From positions 1 through 6,709 of the forward strand of contig JAIVGU010000216.1 of NCBI GenBank assembly GCA_020201445.1: a stretch of DNA of 6,709 bases, written 5' to 3'. This DNA comes from Halobacteriales archaeon. Its GTDB lineage: Archaea > Thermoplasmatota > E2 > JACPAO01 > JAHFTW01. The position numbers and the translations under genes were made by a program. The notes beneath the pieces were generated by a model. It saw only the letters and a program-made list of their open reading frames with translations, made no database searches and was not told the origin of the DNA. Shown piece by piece: positions 6,328 to 6,709 of the stretch (its first letter is position 1; each line of letters begins with the position of its first letter).

Positions 6328-6471
6328 GAACCGCGAACGTCGCGAAAGCCTTCGGGAAAAATTCCCCCGCGAACCGCGGAGGTCGCGGAACCCGCGGAAG
6401 ACCTGTTTCCATGCTCTCGCGGCCTTCGCAGTTCGGCGGGGACTCTTTCGCGGCCCTTCGCGGTCGCAGGT
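6328..6471. repeat. Large composite inverted repeat with CGCGAA units (repeat B)
   Basis: The left half carries repeated CGCGAA or CGCGGA units; the right half carries the inverted units TTCGCG or CTCGCGG. The outer arms (about 6328-6349 and 6443-6469) and inner arms (about 6366-6390 and 6415-6440) each pair with few mismatches. Smaller nested hairpins lie inside: CGCGA/TCGCG at 6332-6344 and GGGAA/TTCCC at 6354-6366. The whole fills the 174-base gap between the converging fixB and mutY genes, starting 8 bases after the fixB stop. It has the same design as repeat A and could act in ending transcripts from both sides, although no T-run is seen at the end. Confidence 0.65.
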
Positions 6472-6493
6472 CCACGAAATCCCTGTTCTTTGA

Positions 6494-6709
6494 TTAGGCG
6501 TCCACGCCGCAGGCCCGCAGCGCCTTGCGCATCGCCGCCGAGAGCGCCGCGTCCGGCAGGTCCGCCTCCCGCACCCAACGCGCCTCCCCCGTTGGCTCGC
6601 CAGCCCTCCACGCGGCGGGGCGGACCCGCATCTCCCAGGTGCGGTGGCTGAATTGGTGCCGCACGGGGACGCCGGAGCGCGAGACGGCGGCGCGCACGCC
6701 GGTCTGGCC
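6494..6709 (-). CDS. mutY: A/G-specific adenine glycosylase MutY, C-terminal end (partial)
   Basis: The last 71 codons of a gene that continues past the right edge of the window. MutY removes adenine mispaired with 8-oxoguanine in DNA base excision repair. The visible part matches the NUDIX-like C-terminal domain that recognises 8-oxoguanine: VRHQFSHRTWEMRV (family form VxHxFSHxxL), then GEARWVREADLPDAALSAAMRKAL (family form RWVxxxxLxxxALPxxxRKxL), then a short tail to the TAA. A GTG at 6697 could start an ORF, but the reading frame stays open to the edge (GQTG before it), so this is a truncated view, not a small gene. The catalytic HhH-GPD domain and FeS-cluster cysteines lie outside the window and could not be checked. 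A stand-alone NUDIX protein is the main alternative. Confidence 0.78.
   Translation of the reverse strand, partial: GQTGVRAAVSRSGVPVRHQFSHRTWEMRVRPAAWRAGEPTGEARWVREADLPDAALSAAMRKALRACGVDA

Noticed and set aside
4205..6475. Very long minus-strand open frame (756 codons) antisense to fixA and fixB
   Set aside because: Low-complexity Gly/Ala/Asp/Val composition with no recognisable domain; the opposite strand encodes clear ETF and ferredoxin motifs.
6494..6697. Complete 67-aa small protein starting at the GTG at 6697
   Set aside because: The frame remains open to the window edge and the content matches the end of the MutY C-terminal domain, so it is a truncated larger gene.

Overview
The window is a GC-rich (roughly 70% by eye), gene-dense chromosomal stretch with five complete protein genes and one gene cut by the right edge. 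The best guess for the host is a high-GC archaeon, possibly of the Thermoplasmatota. Clues are an asparaginyl-tRNA synthetase with an archaeal-looking C-terminus, two lipoproteins with Thr/Ala/Pro-rich tethers, few clear Shine-Dalgarno sites, one TATA-like element, and a ferredoxin motif very close to that of archaeal seven-iron ferredoxins. No rRNA or other marker settles this, so a bacterial host cannot be excluded.

Layout from left to right: asnS (minus strand) is divergent from a secreted phosphoesterase/acid-phosphatase lipoprotein (plus strand). The phosphatase gene converges on a small lipoprotein gene with a PrcB-C-like domain (minus strand). A 351-base divergent spacer follows, holding a long imperfect inverted repeat and a possible TATA box. 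Next come fixA and fixB (plus strand), coupled by a one-base stop/start overlap. A 174-base spacer with a second, larger inverted repeat separates fixB from the end of a mutY-like gene (minus strand), which runs off the window.

The standout is the fixAB pair. FixA looks like the beta subunit of the bifurcating-type (group 2) electron transfer flavoproteins. FixB carries a normal ETF-alpha body, then a Pro/Ala-rich linker of about 100 residues, then a C-terminal two-cluster ferredoxin domain. In the second cluster motif the second cysteine is replaced by aspartate (CxxDxxC), as in Pyrococcus ferredoxin and the archaeal seven-iron zinc ferredoxins. This suggests a tethered electron acceptor or donor built into the flavoprotein. 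No fixC or fixX lies next to it here.

The remaining genes are housekeeping (asnS, mutY) or cell-surface (two lipoproteins) and have no evident functional link to fixAB. The two inverted repeats share one design: CACGAA- or CGCGAA-type units repeated every 9-11 bases in one arm and inverted in the other. They bracket the fixAB operon.
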